From: Pseudomonas lactis
GTDB taxonomy: Bacteria; Pseudomonadota; Gammaproteobacteria; Pseudomonadales; Pseudomonadaceae
Direction of reading: 5' to 3'
DNA length: 64,000 nucleotides
Assembly: GCF_001439845.1 (NCBI RefSeq)
Contig: NZ_JYLO01000003.1
Location: forward strand, 62,001 to 126,000
In this document: positions 20,700 to 30,235 of the stretch, piece after piece
Numbering within the stretch: position 1 is the first letter of the stretch
Layout of the letters: every line of letters starts with the position of its first letter
Translations under genes and position numbers: made by a program
Notes under the pieces: model-generated
Told to the model about the DNA's origin: nothing
Database searches by the model: none
Seen by the model: only the letters and a program-made list of their open reading frames with translations

Positions 20700-21704
20700 A
20701 TGACTGATACTCCCCATTTCCCGCTGTCCGCCGTGGTCGGCGCTGATGACTTGAAGCTCGCGCTGTGCCTGGCCGCCATCGACCCGAAGATCGGCGGCGT
20801 GCTGATCGAAGGGCCACGGGGCATGGCCAAGTCCACCCTGGCCCGTGGACTGGCGGACCTGCTGGCCAGCGGGCAGTTTGTGACCTTGCCCCTGGGCGCG
20901 ACCGAAGAGCGCCTGGTCGGCACCTTGGACCTGGACGCGGCGCTGGGCGAAGGCCGCGCGCAATTCTCCCCTGGCGTGTTGGCCAAGGCCGACGGCGGCG
21001 TGTTGTACGTGGATGAAGTCAACCTGCTGGCCGACCACTTGGTGGACCTGCTGCTGGACGTAGCCGCCAGCGGCACCAACCTGATCGAACGCGACGGGAT
21101 TTCCCATCGCCATGCGGCGCGCTTTGTCCTGATCGGCACCATGAACCCGGAGGAGGGCGAGCTGCGCCCGCAGTTGCTCGACCGCTTCGGCTTCAACGTG
21201 GCGTTGAGCGGGCAGACTCTGCCCGCCGAGCGCGGGCAGATCATCCGGCGTCGCCTGGATTTCGACACTGACCCAGCTGCGTTCTGCGCGCAGTGGGCGC
21301 CAGCCCAAGCCGCCTTGCGCGAACGTTGCACCCAGGCGCGGGCACGGCTCGACAGCATCGCCCTGGATGACCAGGCGTTGGCGCGCATCACCGAGCGCTG
21401 CTTTGCCGCTGGGGTCGACGGCTTGCGTGCCGACCTGGTCTGGTTGCGTGGCGCCCGTGCCCATGCGGCGTGGCGTGGTGCGGCCGCTATCGAGCAGGAA
21501 GATATCGATGCGGTGGCAGAATTTGCCTTGCGCCATCGTCGTCAGCAACAGACTCCGCCAGGCTCGCCGCCCCAGCCGAATGACGGGCCGTCGTCGTCAC
21601 CCTCTGACACCTCGCCCGGCCAAGGCCAGTGGGGCGATATGCCCGCACCCGCCTTGCCCACGGGCGTACGCCGCGATGTACCCACCTGGCCAAAAAAGCC
21701 CTAG
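20700..21704 (+). CDS. ChlI-like AAA+ ATPase (cobaltochelatase small subunit); zero frame of chlI/chlD-type gene
   Basis: 334-aa Mg-chelatase-type AAA+ ATPase. It has Walker [10 protein letters not shown] and Walker [13 protein letters not shown], an arginine-finger region [11 protein letters not shown], and a Pro/Ser-rich tail. The ATG at 20700 follows AAGAG. The product would power CobN as the I subunit. The reading frame ends CCA AAA AAG CCC TAG, where A AAA AAG is a -1 slippery heptamer. A hairpin begins one base after the TAG, and the VWA domain continues in the -1 frame. So this gene may give both this short form and a 553-aa fused ChlD-like form. Confidence 0.88.
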   Translation: MTDTPHFPLSAVVGADDLKLALCLAAIDPKIGGVLIEGPRGMAKSTLARGLADLLASGQFVTLPLGATEERLVGTLDLDAALGEGRAQFSPGVLAKADGGVLYVDEVNLLADHLVDLLLDVAASGTNLIERDGISHRHAARFVLIGTMNPEEGELRPQLLDRFGFNVALSGQTLPAERGQIIRRRLDFDTDPAAFCAQWAPAQAALRERCTQARARLDSIALDDQALARITERCFAAGVDGLRADLVWLRGARAHAAWRGAAAIEQEDIDAVAEFALRHRRQQQTPPGSPPQPNDGPSSSPSDTSPGQGQWGDMPAPALPTGVRRDVPTWPKKP

Positions 21705-22360
21705 GCATCCGCCCCCGTCCTGACGCGGGGGCGGATGCCCGGCCCCAGGCGGGGCGATTGAACACCGGCCGGCAGGGCAAGGCCCGCAGCGCCCAGCGCG
21801 GGGCGATCAATTGGCCGGGCACGTTGCTCGGCGGTCGGCCGCAATGTCGTGCGGACCTGTTGTTCCATTTGCGTTGCCGGTCAGCCCCTGAGCTGTGGCT
21901 GGTGATTGTCGATGCCTCGGCGTCCACGCGCCGCCATCGGGCGTTGACCGACGCCAAGGGGCTGCTGGCCCAGCTGTTTGACGATGCTTATCGGCAACGG
22001 GCGCGCATGGCGTTGTTGACGGCCAGCGGGCAATCGCCGAAGTGGCAGGTGCAAGGTTTGAAGGCGGCGAAAGGCTTGGCCGATTGGTTGGCGCAGTTGG
22101 GCGCGGGCGGCGGGACGCCATTGCTGGCTGCGCTGACCGAAGCGGGGCATTGGTTGGCGGCACGGCGCAAGCGCTATCCCGCCGAGCAGCAGAAGTTGCT
22201 GGTAGTGACCGATGGGCGGCTCAAGGCGATGGGCGCGCTGCCGCGATTGGAGTGCCCAGGCATGTTGATTGATATCGAGCGCGGGCCGATCAGGTTGGGG
22301 CGGGCTGAGGAATTGGCGGTGGGGTTGCAGTTGGGTTATCAGCATATCGATAAGCTGTAG
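21629..22360 (+). CDS. VWA-domain (ChlD-like) part, -1 frame continuation
   Basis: Open frame whose C-terminal about 220 residues form a von Willebrand A domain with the MIDAS motif VDASAST, followed by the Thr position (GGGTPLL) and TDGRLKA. These are typical of the D subunit of Mg/Co chelatases. The frame is open from 21629, but no start with a good ribosome site precedes the conserved part. The earliest ATG overlaps the ChlI-like frame by 76 bp in a region that reads poorly in this frame. The likeliest expression is as a fusion through the frameshift at 21692-21698, joining 20700-21698 to 21698-22360 (553 aa). Separate initiation is the alternative. Confidence 0.8.
   Translation: MGRYARTRLAHGRTPRCTHLAKKALGIRPRPDAGADARPQAGRLNTGRQGKARSAQRGAINWPGTLLGGRPQCRADLLFHLRCRSAPELWLVIVDASASTRRHRALTDAKGLLAQLFDDAYRQRARMALLTASGQSPKWQVQGLKAAKGLADWLAQLGAGGGTPLLAALTEAGHWLAARRKRYPAEQQKLLVVTDGRLKAMGALPRLECPGMLIDIERGPIRLGRAEELAVGLQLGYQHIDKL
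21692..21738 (+). promoter_or_regulatory. Candidate programmed -1 frameshift signal
   Basis: The heptamer A AAA AAG lies at 21692-21698, exactly in the X XXY YYZ phase of the zero frame. A 6-nt spacer follows (21699-21704, including the TAG). Then comes a perfect 13-bp stem with arms GCATCCGCCCCCG and CGGGGGCGGATGC and an 8-nt loop (21705-21738). A slip by -1 leads directly into the downstream VWA frame. The organisation resembles the dnaX frameshift site. Confidence 0.85.
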
Positions 22361-22376
22361 CGTCTGGGCTATCGCT

Positions 22377-22448
22377 TTCGCAGGCAAGCCAGCTCCCACA
22401 TTTTGACCTCGCCGCCTATCCCATGTGGGAGCTGGCTTGCCTGCGATG
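22377..22448. repeat. REP doublet (REPIN)
   Basis: Inverted pair of CGCAGGCAAGCCAGCTCCCA and its reverse complement, separated by about 29 bp, between the convergent VWA and DUF1853 genes. It can fold as a transcription-end hairpin. Confidence 0.88.
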
Positions 22449-22474
22449 ACGCCCTCAAACACACCACACCAGTA

Positions 22475-23422
22475 TCAGCCTGTCCCCGGCACATTCGGCC
22501 AAAGATCGGCCACCAGAAACAACCGCTCGGCTTCCTCCCACTCCTCACCGTTCGGCACCATGCGCACCAGCAACTGCGCCGGCGCCATTGGGTCCAGCTC
22601 TGCCAGCCAGTCTTGCATCTGCACCTCATTCCACACTTCATCAGCCGGGTAATGCGCGGGCGCCAGCCAGGCATGGCGGGGCAGGGGTTGCCAGCGACCC
22701 GCCGGGCGAGTGCTGACAAAGTCTGTCCAGTCGCGCTGATGCAACCAGCGCCCACGCAGGTGCTGCGGGTGAGCGCCGAGGGGGGATTGCGCCGCGCCGG
22801 GCCAGGGGTAGAGCAGATAGCCGCCGAGCCACAAATGCGCATCGAACGCTTGGATATCCAGCGCCGCCAAGGCTTCGCGGCTTTCTGCCCGCGCGGAGAT
22901 CGGCAGTTGATGCTCGGCCAGGTGCGCCAGCTTGCGGTCCAGCCGATCATGGCAGCCAGGCCCCAGCCATTGCGCAGTGTCCTGGCCATTGCCGTCCTGC
23001 GGGCCCAGGTAGAGTTTGATCGCCAGCTCAAGGTGGTGCACGCCATCACGGTCGCGCACCAGCATGTCCAGCTCGCCCAGGGTATGCCCGGCTCGGCGGA
23101 TCGGCAGGTTGGCGGCCAGCAACTCCACGCCCGGCGCATGCTGCACCGCAAATTGCCACAAACGTTCGTAGTACAGGCCCAGGCGCCGGGTACGTGACAG
23201 GCTCAGCCACTGCTGCAACGCGCTGCTGTCCTGGTCCAGCTGGCGCAGCCAGGCTTCGAGCTGGTGAGGGGCCTGCACCCAGTCACTGCCGGCCAGCGGG
23301 TGGCGCTGCGGCCACGGCGTTTGCGCCAGCATCGGCGGCGCGAGCATCACCCACGCCAGGTCGCGCACTTCGGGGTGGCGCAGTTGGCGGGGCAGGGTGT
23401 GCAAGTCGGGGAATGGCGTCAT
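22475..23422 (-). CDS. DUF1853 family protein, PD-(D/E)xK nuclease-like
   Basis: 315 aa, cytoplasmic, with no signal peptide. It is recognised as DUF1853. The middle region shows [22 protein letters not shown], which fits the D...ExK core of restriction-like nucleases. A conserved EL-F/Y segment lies upstream ([14 protein letters not shown]). No substrate is known and the nuclease idea is an inference from this pattern. It is transcribed away from nadK, with about 145 bp between their starts. Confidence 0.75.
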   Translation of the reverse strand: MTPFPDLHTLPRQLRHPEVRDLAWVMLAPPMLAQTPWPQRHPLAGSDWVQAPHQLEAWLRQLDQDSSALQQWLSLSRTRRLGLYYERLWQFAVQHAPGVELLAANLPIRRAGHTLGELDMLVRDRDGVHHLELAIKLYLGPQDGNGQDTAQWLGPGCHDRLDRKLAHLAEHQLPISARAESREALAALDIQAFDAHLWLGGYLLYPWPGAAQSPLGAHPQHLRGRWLHQRDWTDFVSTRPAGRWQPLPRHAWLAPAHYPADEVWNEVQMQDWLAELDPMAPAQLLVRMVPNGEEWEEAERLFLVADLWPNVPGTG

Positions 23423-23567
23423 GCTCCGAGCATAGCCTTTTCAGCGCCCGCAAGGTGCCTGAGAACCATTGTCATCAAGGCGTGGCGGCGACAAAGGATT
23501 TTGCCTGAGGCGGCCTTTCGCCCATAATCGCTCTTTTTGCCTCACCCCCAGATCCCGCAGGAGCCCC

Positions 23568-24458
23568 ATGGAGCACTTTCGCAATATCGGCATTATCGGT
23601 CGCCTGGGCAGTACCCAGGTGTTGGACACCGTCCGCCGGCTGAAGAAGTTTCTGCTCGAGCGCCACCTGCATGTGATCCTCGAAGACACCATCGCTGAAA
23701 TCCTCCCCGGCCACGGCCTGCAAACCTCGTCGCGCAAGATGCTCGGTGAGGTGTGCGACATGGTCATCGTGGTCGGCGGCGATGGCAGCCTGCTCGGCGC
23801 TGCCCGGGCGTTGGCGCGGCATAACGTGCCGGTGCTGGGGATCAACCGCGGCAGCCTGGGGTTCCTCACCGACATCCGCCCCGATGAGCTGGAAGTCGAA
23901 GTGGCCAAGGTGCTTGATGGCCATTACCTGGTGGAGAACCGCTTCCTGTTGCAAGCCGAAGTGCGCCGCCACGGCGAGGCGATCGGCCAGGGCGATGCCC
24001 TCAACGATGTAGTGCTGCACCCTGGCAAGTCCACGCGCATGATCGAGTTCGAGCTGTACATCGACGGCCAGTTCGTCTGCAGCCAGAAGGCCGACGGCCT
24101 GATCGTCGCCACGCCCACCGGTTCTACCGCCTACGCGCTGTCGGCCGGTGGCCCGATCATGCACCCCAAGCTCGATGCCATTGTGATCGTGCCTATGTAC
24201 CCCCATATGTTGTCCAGTCGGCCAATTGTGGTCGATGGCAACAGTGAGCTGAAAATCGTGGTGTCCAAAGACATGCAAATCTACCCGCAAGTCTCCTGCG
24301 ACGGGCAGAACCATTTCACCTGCGCCCCCGGTGACACCATCACCGTGAGCAAGAAGGCACAGAAGTTGCGCTTGATCCACCCGCTGGATCACAACTACTA
24401 CGAAGTGTGCCGCACCAAGTTGGGCTGGGGCAGCCGCTTGGGAGGTGGAGGCGACTGA
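23568..24458 (+). CDS. nadK: NAD kinase
   Basis: Phosphorylates NAD to NADP in the cytoplasm. The 296-aa protein has the catalytic GGDG at residues 70-73 (VVGGDGSLLG), LGINRGSLGFLTD, the NDVVLH motif and ATPTGSTAYALSAGGP. The ATG is preceded by CAGGAG. Its stop overlaps the next start (TGATG), which begins a run of closely spaced or overlapping genes. Confidence 0.97.
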   Translation: MEHFRNIGIIGRLGSTQVLDTVRRLKKFLLERHLHVILEDTIAEILPGHGLQTSSRKMLGEVCDMVIVVGGDGSLLGAARALARHNVPVLGINRGSLGFLTDIRPDELEVEVAKVLDGHYLVENRFLLQAEVRRHGEAIGQGDALNDVVLHPGKSTRMIEFELYIDGQFVCSQKADGLIVATPTGSTAYALSAGGPIMHPKLDAIVIVPMYPHMLSSRPIVVDGNSELKIVVSKDMQIYPQVSCDGQNHFTCAPGDTITVSKKAQKLRLIHPLDHNYYEVCRTKLGWGSRLGGGGD

Positions 24459-25429
24459 TGCTCGATCCCGCGCGTAGCTACGACCTGATTGGTGACGTGC
24501 ACGGTTGCGCTCATACCCTTGAGCACTTGCTCGACCAATTGGGTTACCACAAGCAGGGCGGCACTTGGCGCCATCCGTCACGCATGGCCGTGTTCCTGGG
24601 CGATATCATCGACCGTGGCCCACGCATCCGCGAGGCGCTGCATATCGTCCACGACATGACCGAGGCCGGCCAGGCGCTGTGCATCATGGGCAACCACGAG
24701 TTCAATGCGCTGGGCTGGACCACGCCGGCCCCTCTGGGCAGCGGCAAGCAGTTTGTGCGTGAGCACAACCCGCGCCACGCCCGCTTGATCCACGAGACCC
24801 TGACCCAGTTCGAACACCACCCGGCCGATTGGCACGACTTCCTCGGCTGGTTCTACGACATGCCGCTGTTTGTCGACGCCGGGCGCTTTCGCGTGGTGCA
24901 CGCGTGCTGGGACGACAGTTTTATTCAGCCGCTGCGCGCGACGTTCCCGGATGGCTGCATCGACCCGCACTTCCTGCAAGCCGCTGCCGTACCGGGCAGT
25001 TTCGCCTGCAACGCGTTCGATCGCTTGTTGCGCGGTACCGATATGCGCCTGCCGGACGGCCTGACGTTGACCGGTGGCGATGGCCTGACACGTTCGTTCT
25101 TTCGCACCAAGTTCTGGGAAGACGACCCCAAGACCTACGGCGACATCGTGTTCCAGCCCGATGCTTTGCCGGAGCCGGTGGCACGCACGCCGCTATCGTC
25201 CACTGAAAAGAATTCCCTGCTGCGCTATGGCGTCGATGAACCGCTGTTGTTCGTCGGCCACTACTGGCGCAGCGGCAAACCCGCGCCGATCCGCCCAAAC
25301 CTGGCCTGCCTGGACTACAGTGCCGTGCTCTACGGCAAGCTGGTGGCGTATCGACTGGACCAGGAAACCCAACTGGATCCGCGTAAATTCGTATGGGTCG
25401 ACGTTGAGCGACCAGAGGCCATTCCATGA
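24458..25429 (+). CDS. Calcineurin-like metallophosphoesterase
   Basis: 323-aa phosphoesterase with the full di-metal signature: GDVHGC at the N-terminus, GDIIDRGP, GNHEFNALG, and later histidines in VVHACWD and VGHYW. It resembles serine/threonine phosphatase-type and ApaH/PrpA-like enzymes, but the substrate is unknown. The ATG at 24458 overlaps the nadK TGA by one base. Its own TGA overlaps the rhomboid start, so translation is coupled throughout. Confidence 0.88.
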   Translation: MLDPARSYDLIGDVHGCAHTLEHLLDQLGYHKQGGTWRHPSRMAVFLGDIIDRGPRIREALHIVHDMTEAGQALCIMGNHEFNALGWTTPAPLGSGKQFVREHNPRHARLIHETLTQFEHHPADWHDFLGWFYDMPLFVDAGRFRVVHACWDDSFIQPLRATFPDGCIDPHFLQAAAVPGSFACNAFDRLLRGTDMRLPDGLTLTGGDGLTRSFFRTKFWEDDPKTYGDIVFQPDALPEPVARTPLSSTEKNSLLRYGVDEPLLFVGHYWRSGKPAPIRPNLACLDYSAVLYGKLVAYRLDQETQLDPRKFVWVDVERPEAIP

Positions 25430-26295
25430 GTACCGTAGCTGTATTGCGCCTGCCCCTGAGCGTCGACCTGGGGGGCTTCGTCAAGTTGCTGCACCGCATG
25501 CAGGTGCCGCACCGCGTCAGCGAAGAGGCGGGTGAACAGGTGCTGTGGGTACCCGAAGCCATCAGCGACGATGTGCGCGTGTTGTATCAACGCTTCCCCG
25601 CGGGCGACCCGGACCAGCAACTGGACATTCCCGAACAGGCGCCCGTTGCGCGGCCAGGTTTTGTTCAGCAGGTGCGCCACAGCCCGGTCACCGCTCTGGT
25701 GTTGTTGGCCAGTCTCATCGTCGCTGCCGTAACTCTGCTGGGTGAAAACCTGCAAGCCATGGCCTGGCTGACCTTCCTGCCGTTTCGGGTGCTGGGCGAG
25801 TACATCCAGTTCACGCCGCTGGCCGACACCCTGGCCTCGGGGCAGTGGTGGCGCCTGGTGACGCCGATGCTGATCCACTTCGGCATCCTGCATCTGGCCA
25901 TGAACGGCATGTGGTACTGGGAGCTGGGCCGGCGCATTGAAGCGCGCCAGGGCAGCATCAACCTGCTGGGCCTGACCCTGTTGTTCAGCCTGGTCTCCAA
26001 CTACGCGCAATACGCCTACGGCGGCCCCGGTTTGTTTGGCGGCTTGTCCGGCGTGTTGTATGGCCTGCTCGGGCATTGCTGGATCTTTCAATTATTGTCG
26101 CCCAACCCGGCCTATCGCCTGCCCCGTGGGGTGCTGGTGATGATGCTGGTGTGGTTGCTGCTCTGCCTGTCGGGGCTGGTCTCGATGATCGGTTTCGGCG
26201 AAATCGCCAACGCGGCCCATGTGGGCGGCTTGGTCATCGGTTGCTTGACGGGTTTGCTCGGCGGTTTGTACAACCGTCGCAAAGCGTCTCTTTGA
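25426..26295 (+). CDS. glpG: Rhomboid family intramembrane serine protease
   Basis: 289-aa GlpG-like protease that would cleave transmembrane substrates. A soluble N-terminal domain (residues 1-80) precedes six hydrophobic helices. The catalytic Ser is at about residue 208 in GGLSGVLYG and the catalytic His at about 265 in AAHVGGLVIG. HFGILHLAMNGMWYWELG is the conserved loop region. The start overlaps the upstream stop by 4 bp (ATGA). Confidence 0.9.
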   Translation: MSTVAVLRLPLSVDLGGFVKLLHRMQVPHRVSEEAGEQVLWVPEAISDDVRVLYQRFPAGDPDQQLDIPEQAPVARPGFVQQVRHSPVTALVLLASLIVAAVTLLGENLQAMAWLTFLPFRVLGEYIQFTPLADTLASGQWWRLVTPMLIHFGILHLAMNGMWYWELGRRIEARQGSINLLGLTLLFSLVSNYAQYAYGGPGLFGGLSGVLYGLLGHCWIFQLLSPNPAYRLPRGVLVMMLVWLLLCLSGLVSMIGFGEIANAAHVGGLVIGCLTGLLGGLYNRRKASL

Positions 26296-26309
26296 TAAGG
26301 AAGAGCCTT

Positions 26310-26570
26310 ATGTCCTCTTTTGCTGAAATGATCGAAAACATCACCCCGGACATCTACGAGAGCCTCAAGCTCGCGGTAGAGATCGGCAAATGGTCCGATG
26401 GCCGCAAGCTCACCGCCGAGCAGCGCGAACTGTCGCTGCAAGCGATGATCGCCTGGGAGATTCAGAACCTGCCCGAAGAACAGCGCACCGGTTATATGGG
26501 CCCGCAGGAGTGCGCGTCCAAATCCGCGCCAGTACCGAATATCCTGTTCAAATCGGATGCGATCCATTGA
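26310..26570 (+). CDS. DUF1315 (YeaC-like) family protein
   Basis: 86-aa acidic soluble protein starting MSSFAEMIENITPDIYESLK, recognised as the YeaC/DUF1315 family of unknown function. It is preceded by AAGGAAGAG, 14 bp after the rhomboid stop. Its TGA overlaps the TTG start of the next gene, and the two families often occur together. Confidence 0.85.
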   Translation: MSSFAEMIENITPDIYESLKLAVEIGKWSDGRKLTAEQRELSLQAMIAWEIQNLPEEQRTGYMGPQECASKSAPVPNILFKSDAIH

Positions 26571-27397
26571 TTGAAATTGGTCGCGGTGCAGTCAGCAAAA
26601 TGTCGGCGCAACTCGGTGAGCCGACCGTTCAATACGCCTTTCGCTTAGGAAGCACAGAGGTGCCGGTCAATCCGTTGATCGGTACCCATGTACGTTTGGA
26701 ATACCTGGGCGCGATCCATTGCAGCCATTGCGGGCGCAAGACCAAGACCAGCTTCAGCCAGGGCTATTGCTACCCGTGCATGACCAAGCTGGCCCAGTGT
26801 GACTTGTGCATCATGAGCCCCGAGCGTTGCCATTACGACGCCGGCACCTGCCGCGATCCGGGCTGGGGCGAGACATTCTGTATGACCGACCACGTGGTGT
26901 ACCTGGCCAACTCGTCGGGGATCAAGGTCGGCATTACGCGGGCTACGCAGTTGCCCACCCGTTGGCTGGACCAGGGCGCCAGCCAGGCGCTGCCGATCAT
27001 GCGCGTGGCGACGCGCCAGCAATCGGGCTTCGTCGAAGACCTGTTTCGCAGCCAGGTGGCCGACAAGACCAACTGGCGCGCTTTGCTCAAGGGCGATGCG
27101 CAATCGGTGGACCTCAAGCAGGTGCGTGACGAGCTGTTCGCCTCTTGCGCCGAGGGCTTGCTGGGTTTGCAGGAACGCTTTGGCCTGCAAGCCATCCAAA
27201 CCATTGCCGACATCGAGCCGATTGAAATCCGCTACCCGGTCGAGCAGTATCCGACCAAGATCGTCAGCTTCAACCTGGACAAGAACCCGATTGCCGAAGG
27301 CACGCTGCTGGGGATCAAGGGCCAATACCTGATCTTCGACACCGGCGTCATCAACATTCGTAAATACACGGCCTACCAGCTCGCCGTGCATCAGTAG
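26567..27397 (+). CDS. DUF2797 family zinc-ribbon protein
   Basis: 276 aa if initiated at the TTG at 26567 (IEIGRGAVSKMSAQLG), which overlaps the preceding TGA. An ATG at the internal SKM is the alternative. Residues upstream of the TTG in the longer frame are antisense-like noise. Several Cys pairs (HCSHCGR, GYCYPCM, CDLC, ERCHYDAGTC) suggest zinc ribbons. A GIY-YIG-like stretch may be present in VVYLANSSGIKVGITRA, a weak inference. No function is established. pepN follows 13 bp later. Confidence 0.8.
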   Translation: MIEIGRGAVSKMSAQLGEPTVQYAFRLGSTEVPVNPLIGTHVRLEYLGAIHCSHCGRKTKTSFSQGYCYPCMTKLAQCDLCIMSPERCHYDAGTCRDPGWGETFCMTDHVVYLANSSGIKVGITRATQLPTRWLDQGASQALPIMRVATRQQSGFVEDLFRSQVADKTNWRALLKGDAQSVDLKQVRDELFASCAEGLLGLQERFGLQAIQTIADIEPIEIRYPVEQYPTKIVSFNLDKNPIAEGTLLGIKGQYLIFDTGVINIRKYTAYQLAVHQ

Positions 27398-27410
27398 AAG
27401 GATCCCCAGC

Positions 27411-30068
27411 ATGCGCACCGAACAACCGAAGATGATTTACCTGAAGGACTATCAGGCGCCGGACTACCTGATCGACGAGACGCACCTGACCTTCGAGTTG
27501 TTCGAGGACCACAGCCTGGTCCACGCGCAGCTGGTGATGCGCCGCAACCCCGAGCGTGGTACCGGCCTGCCACCGCTGGTGCTCGATGGCCAGCAGCTTG
27601 AGTTGCTGAGCGTCACCCTCGCGGATCAGGAACTGACCGCCGCCGATTACCAGCTGACCGACAGCCACCTGACCCTGCAGCCCCCGAGTGAAACCTTCAC
27701 CCTGGACACCACGGTCAAGATCCACCCGGAAACCAACACCGCACTGGAAGGCTTGTACAAATCCAGCGGTATGTTCTGCACCCAGTGCGAGGCCGAAGGT
27801 TTCCGCAAGATCACCTATTACCTCGACCGCCCGGATGTGATGAGCGTGTTCACCACCACGGTGATCGCCGAGCAGCACAGCTATCCGGTGCTGTTGTCCA
27901 ACGGCAACCCGATCGCCAGCGGCCCTGGTGAAGACGGCCGGCACTGGGCGACCTGGGAAGACCCGTTCAAAAAGCCGGCCTACCTGTTTGCGCTGGTGGC
28001 CGGTGACCTGTGGTGCGTCGAAGACAGCTTTACCACCATGACCAACCGCGAAGTCGCGCTGCGCATCTACGTCGAGCCGGAAAATATCGACAAGTGCCAG
28101 CACGCCATGACCAGCCTGAAAAAATCCATGCGCTGGGACGAAGAGACCTACGGCCGCGAGTACGACCTCGACATCTTCATGATCGTCGCGGTCAACGACT
28201 TCAACATGGGCGCCATGGAGAACAAGGGCCTCAACATCTTCAACTCCAGCGCCGTGCTGGCCCGCGCCGAAACCGCTACAGACGCCGCTCACCAGCGCGT
28301 CGAAGCCATCGTCGCCCACGAATACTTCCACAACTGGTCGGGTAACCGCGTGACCTGCCGCGACTGGTTCCAGCTGTCGCTCAAGGAAGGCTTCACCGTG
28401 TTCCGTGACTCGGGCTTCTCTGCCGACATGAACTCGGCCACGGTCAAGCGCATCCAGGACGTGGCGTACTTGCGTACCCATCAGTTCGCTGAAGATGCCG
28501 GCCCCATGGCCCATGCCGTGCGCCCCGACAGCTTTATCGAGATCTCCAACTTCTACACCCTGACCGTGTATGAAAAGGGCTCGGAAGTAGTTGGCATGAT
28601 CCACACCTTGCTCGGCGCCGAGGGCTTTCGCAAAGGCAGTGACCTGTATTTCGAACGCCATGACGGCCAGGCCGTGACCTGCGACGACTTCATCAAGGCC
28701 ATGGAAGACGCCAATGGCGCCGACCTCAGCCAGTTCAAGCGCTGGTACAGCCAGGCCGGCACCCCGCGCCTGGCGGTCAGCGAGGCCTACGACGCAGCGG
28801 CCAAGACCTACAGCCTGACCTTCCGCCAGAGTTGCCCGCCCACTCCGGACAAGGTCGAGAAACTGCCCTTTGTGATCCCGGTGGAGCTGGGCTTGCTGGA
28901 CGGGCAGGGCGCCGGCATTGCCTTGCGCCTGGCCGGTGAAGCGACGGCGGGCGACACTTCGCGGGTAATCTCGGTGACCGAAGCGGAGCAGACGTTTACC
29001 TTCGTCGACATCGCTGAAAAACCCTTGCCTTCGTTGCTGCGTGGTTTCTCGGCGCCGGTGAAGCTCAGCTTCCCCTACAGCCGTGATCAACTGATGTTCC
29101 TGATGCAGCACGACAGCGACGGTTTCAACCGCTGGGATGCCGGCCAGCAATTGGCCGTGCAGGTGCTGCAGGAGCTGATCGGCCAGCATCAGGCGGGCCA
29201 GCCGCTGAAGCTCGATCAACGCTTGATCGACGCGCTGCGCACGGTGTTGAGCGATGAAAGCCTGGACCAGGCCATGGTCGCCGAAATGCTCTCGCTGCCG
29301 AGCGAAGCCTACCTCACGGAAATCAGCGAAGTGGCGGATGTGGACGCCATCCACGCTGCCCGCGAGTTTGCCCGCAAGCAACTGGCCGACAACCTGTTCG
29401 AAGGGTTGTGGCTGCGCTACCAGGCCAACCGCGAGCTGTCCAAGCAAACGCCATATGTGGCAGAGGCCGAGCACTTCGCCCGGCGTGCGCTGCAGAACAT
29501 CGCGCTGTCGTACTTGATGCTCAGCGGCAAGCCAGAAGTATTGGCGGCCACCCTGGATCAGTTCGACACCAGCGATAACATGACCGAACGCCTGACGGCG
29601 TTGGCGGTGCTGGTGAACTCGCCGTTTGAAGCAGAGAAAGCCCAGGCCTTGGCGGTGTTTGCCGAAAACTTCAAGGACAACCCGCTGGTCATGGACCAAT
29701 GGTTCAGCGTACAGGCCGGCAGCACCTTGCCGGGCGGGCTGGCGCGGGTCAAGGCGTTGATGCAGCACCCGGCGTTCACCATCAAGAACCCCAACAAGGT
29801 ACGCGCGCTGGTGGGCGCATTTGCCGGGCAGAACCTGATCAACTTCCATGCGGCGGATGGCTCGGGTTACCGGTTCCTGGCGGATCTGGTGATCCAGCTC
29901 AATACCTTGAACCCGCAGATTGCCTCGCGCCAACTGGCGCCGCTGACCCGCTGGCGTAAATACGACAGCGCACGGCAGGCGCTGATGAAAGCGGAGCTGG
30001 AGCGCATCCTGGGCGCGGGTGAGCTGTCCAGCGATGTGTTTGAGGTGGTCAGCAAGAGCCTGGCGTAA
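27411..30068 (+). CDS. pepN: Aminopeptidase N (M1 zinc peptidase)
   Basis: 885-aa cytoplasmic exopeptidase that removes N-terminal residues from peptides. It has the M1 exopeptidase motif GAMENKG and zinc site HEYFHNW at about residue 303, with a Glu ligand 19 residues on (KEGFT). Full family length with a C-terminal helical domain. It is the last gene of the nadK-to-pepN run, followed by a REPIN. Confidence 0.97.
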   Translation: MRTEQPKMIYLKDYQAPDYLIDETHLTFELFEDHSLVHAQLVMRRNPERGTGLPPLVLDGQQLELLSVTLADQELTAADYQLTDSHLTLQPPSETFTLDTTVKIHPETNTALEGLYKSSGMFCTQCEAEGFRKITYYLDRPDVMSVFTTTVIAEQHSYPVLLSNGNPIASGPGEDGRHWATWEDPFKKPAYLFALVAGDLWCVEDSFTTMTNREVALRIYVEPENIDKCQHAMTSLKKSMRWDEETYGREYDLDIFMIVAVNDFNMGAMENKGLNIFNSSAVLARAETATDAAHQRVEAIVAHEYFHNWSGNRVTCRDWFQLSLKEGFTVFRDSGFSADMNSATVKRIQDVAYLRTHQFAEDAGPMAHAVRPDSFIEISNFYTLTVYEKGSEVVGMIHTLLGAEGFRKGSDLYFERHDGQAVTCDDFIKAMEDANGADLSQFKRWYSQAGTPRLAVSEAYDAAAKTYSLTFRQSCPPTPDKVEKLPFVIPVELGLLDGQGAGIALRLAGEATAGDTSRVISVTEAEQTFTFVDIAEKPLPSLLRGFSAPVKLSFPYSRDQLMFLMQHDSDGFNRWDAGQQLAVQVLQELIGQHQAGQPLKLDQRLIDALRTVLSDESLDQAMVAEMLSLPSEAYLTEISEVADVDAIHAAREFARKQLADNLFEGLWLRYQANRELSKQTPYVAEAEHFARRALQNIALSYLMLSGKPEVLAATLDQFDTSDNMTERLTALAVLVNSPFEAEKAQALAVFAENFKDNPLVMDQWFSVQAGSTLPGGLARVKALMQHPAFTIKNPNKVRALVGAFAGQNLINFHAADGSGYRFLADLVIQLNTLNPQIASRQLAPLTRWRKYDSARQALMKAELERILGAGELSSDVFEVVSKSLA

Positions 30069-30140
30069 CCCTCACAGCCCTAACGCGCTCCCACAGGGGA
30101 TCTGTGCCAGGCGCAGATTTTGTGGGTAGTACATGACCAA

Positions 30141-30229
30141 TGTGGGAGCTGGCTTGCCTGCGAAAGCGGTGGTTCAGTTAAAGATTCAGTGACTGACCCA
30201 CCGCCTTCGCGAGCAAGCACGCTCCCACA
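30141..30229. repeat. REP doublet (REPIN)
   Basis: Left unit TGTGGGAGCTGGCTTGCCTG and right unit GCGAGCAAGCACGCTCCCACA in inverse orientation. The arms are diverged from each other, with a palindromic middle (GCGGTGG...CCACCGC). It lies between the convergent pepN and hydrolase genes. Confidence 0.82.
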
Positions 30230-30235
30230 GTTAGG

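Noticed and set aside
21705..21738. Hairpin read as a transcription terminator after the ChlI-like gene
   Set aside because: No T-tract follows, and the VWA frame remains open straight through it; spacing to the slippery heptamer fits frameshifting better.
27351..29933. 860-aa minus-strand reading frame
   Set aside because: Antisense to pepN, which carries all M1 motifs; composition is typical of a GC-rich shadow.
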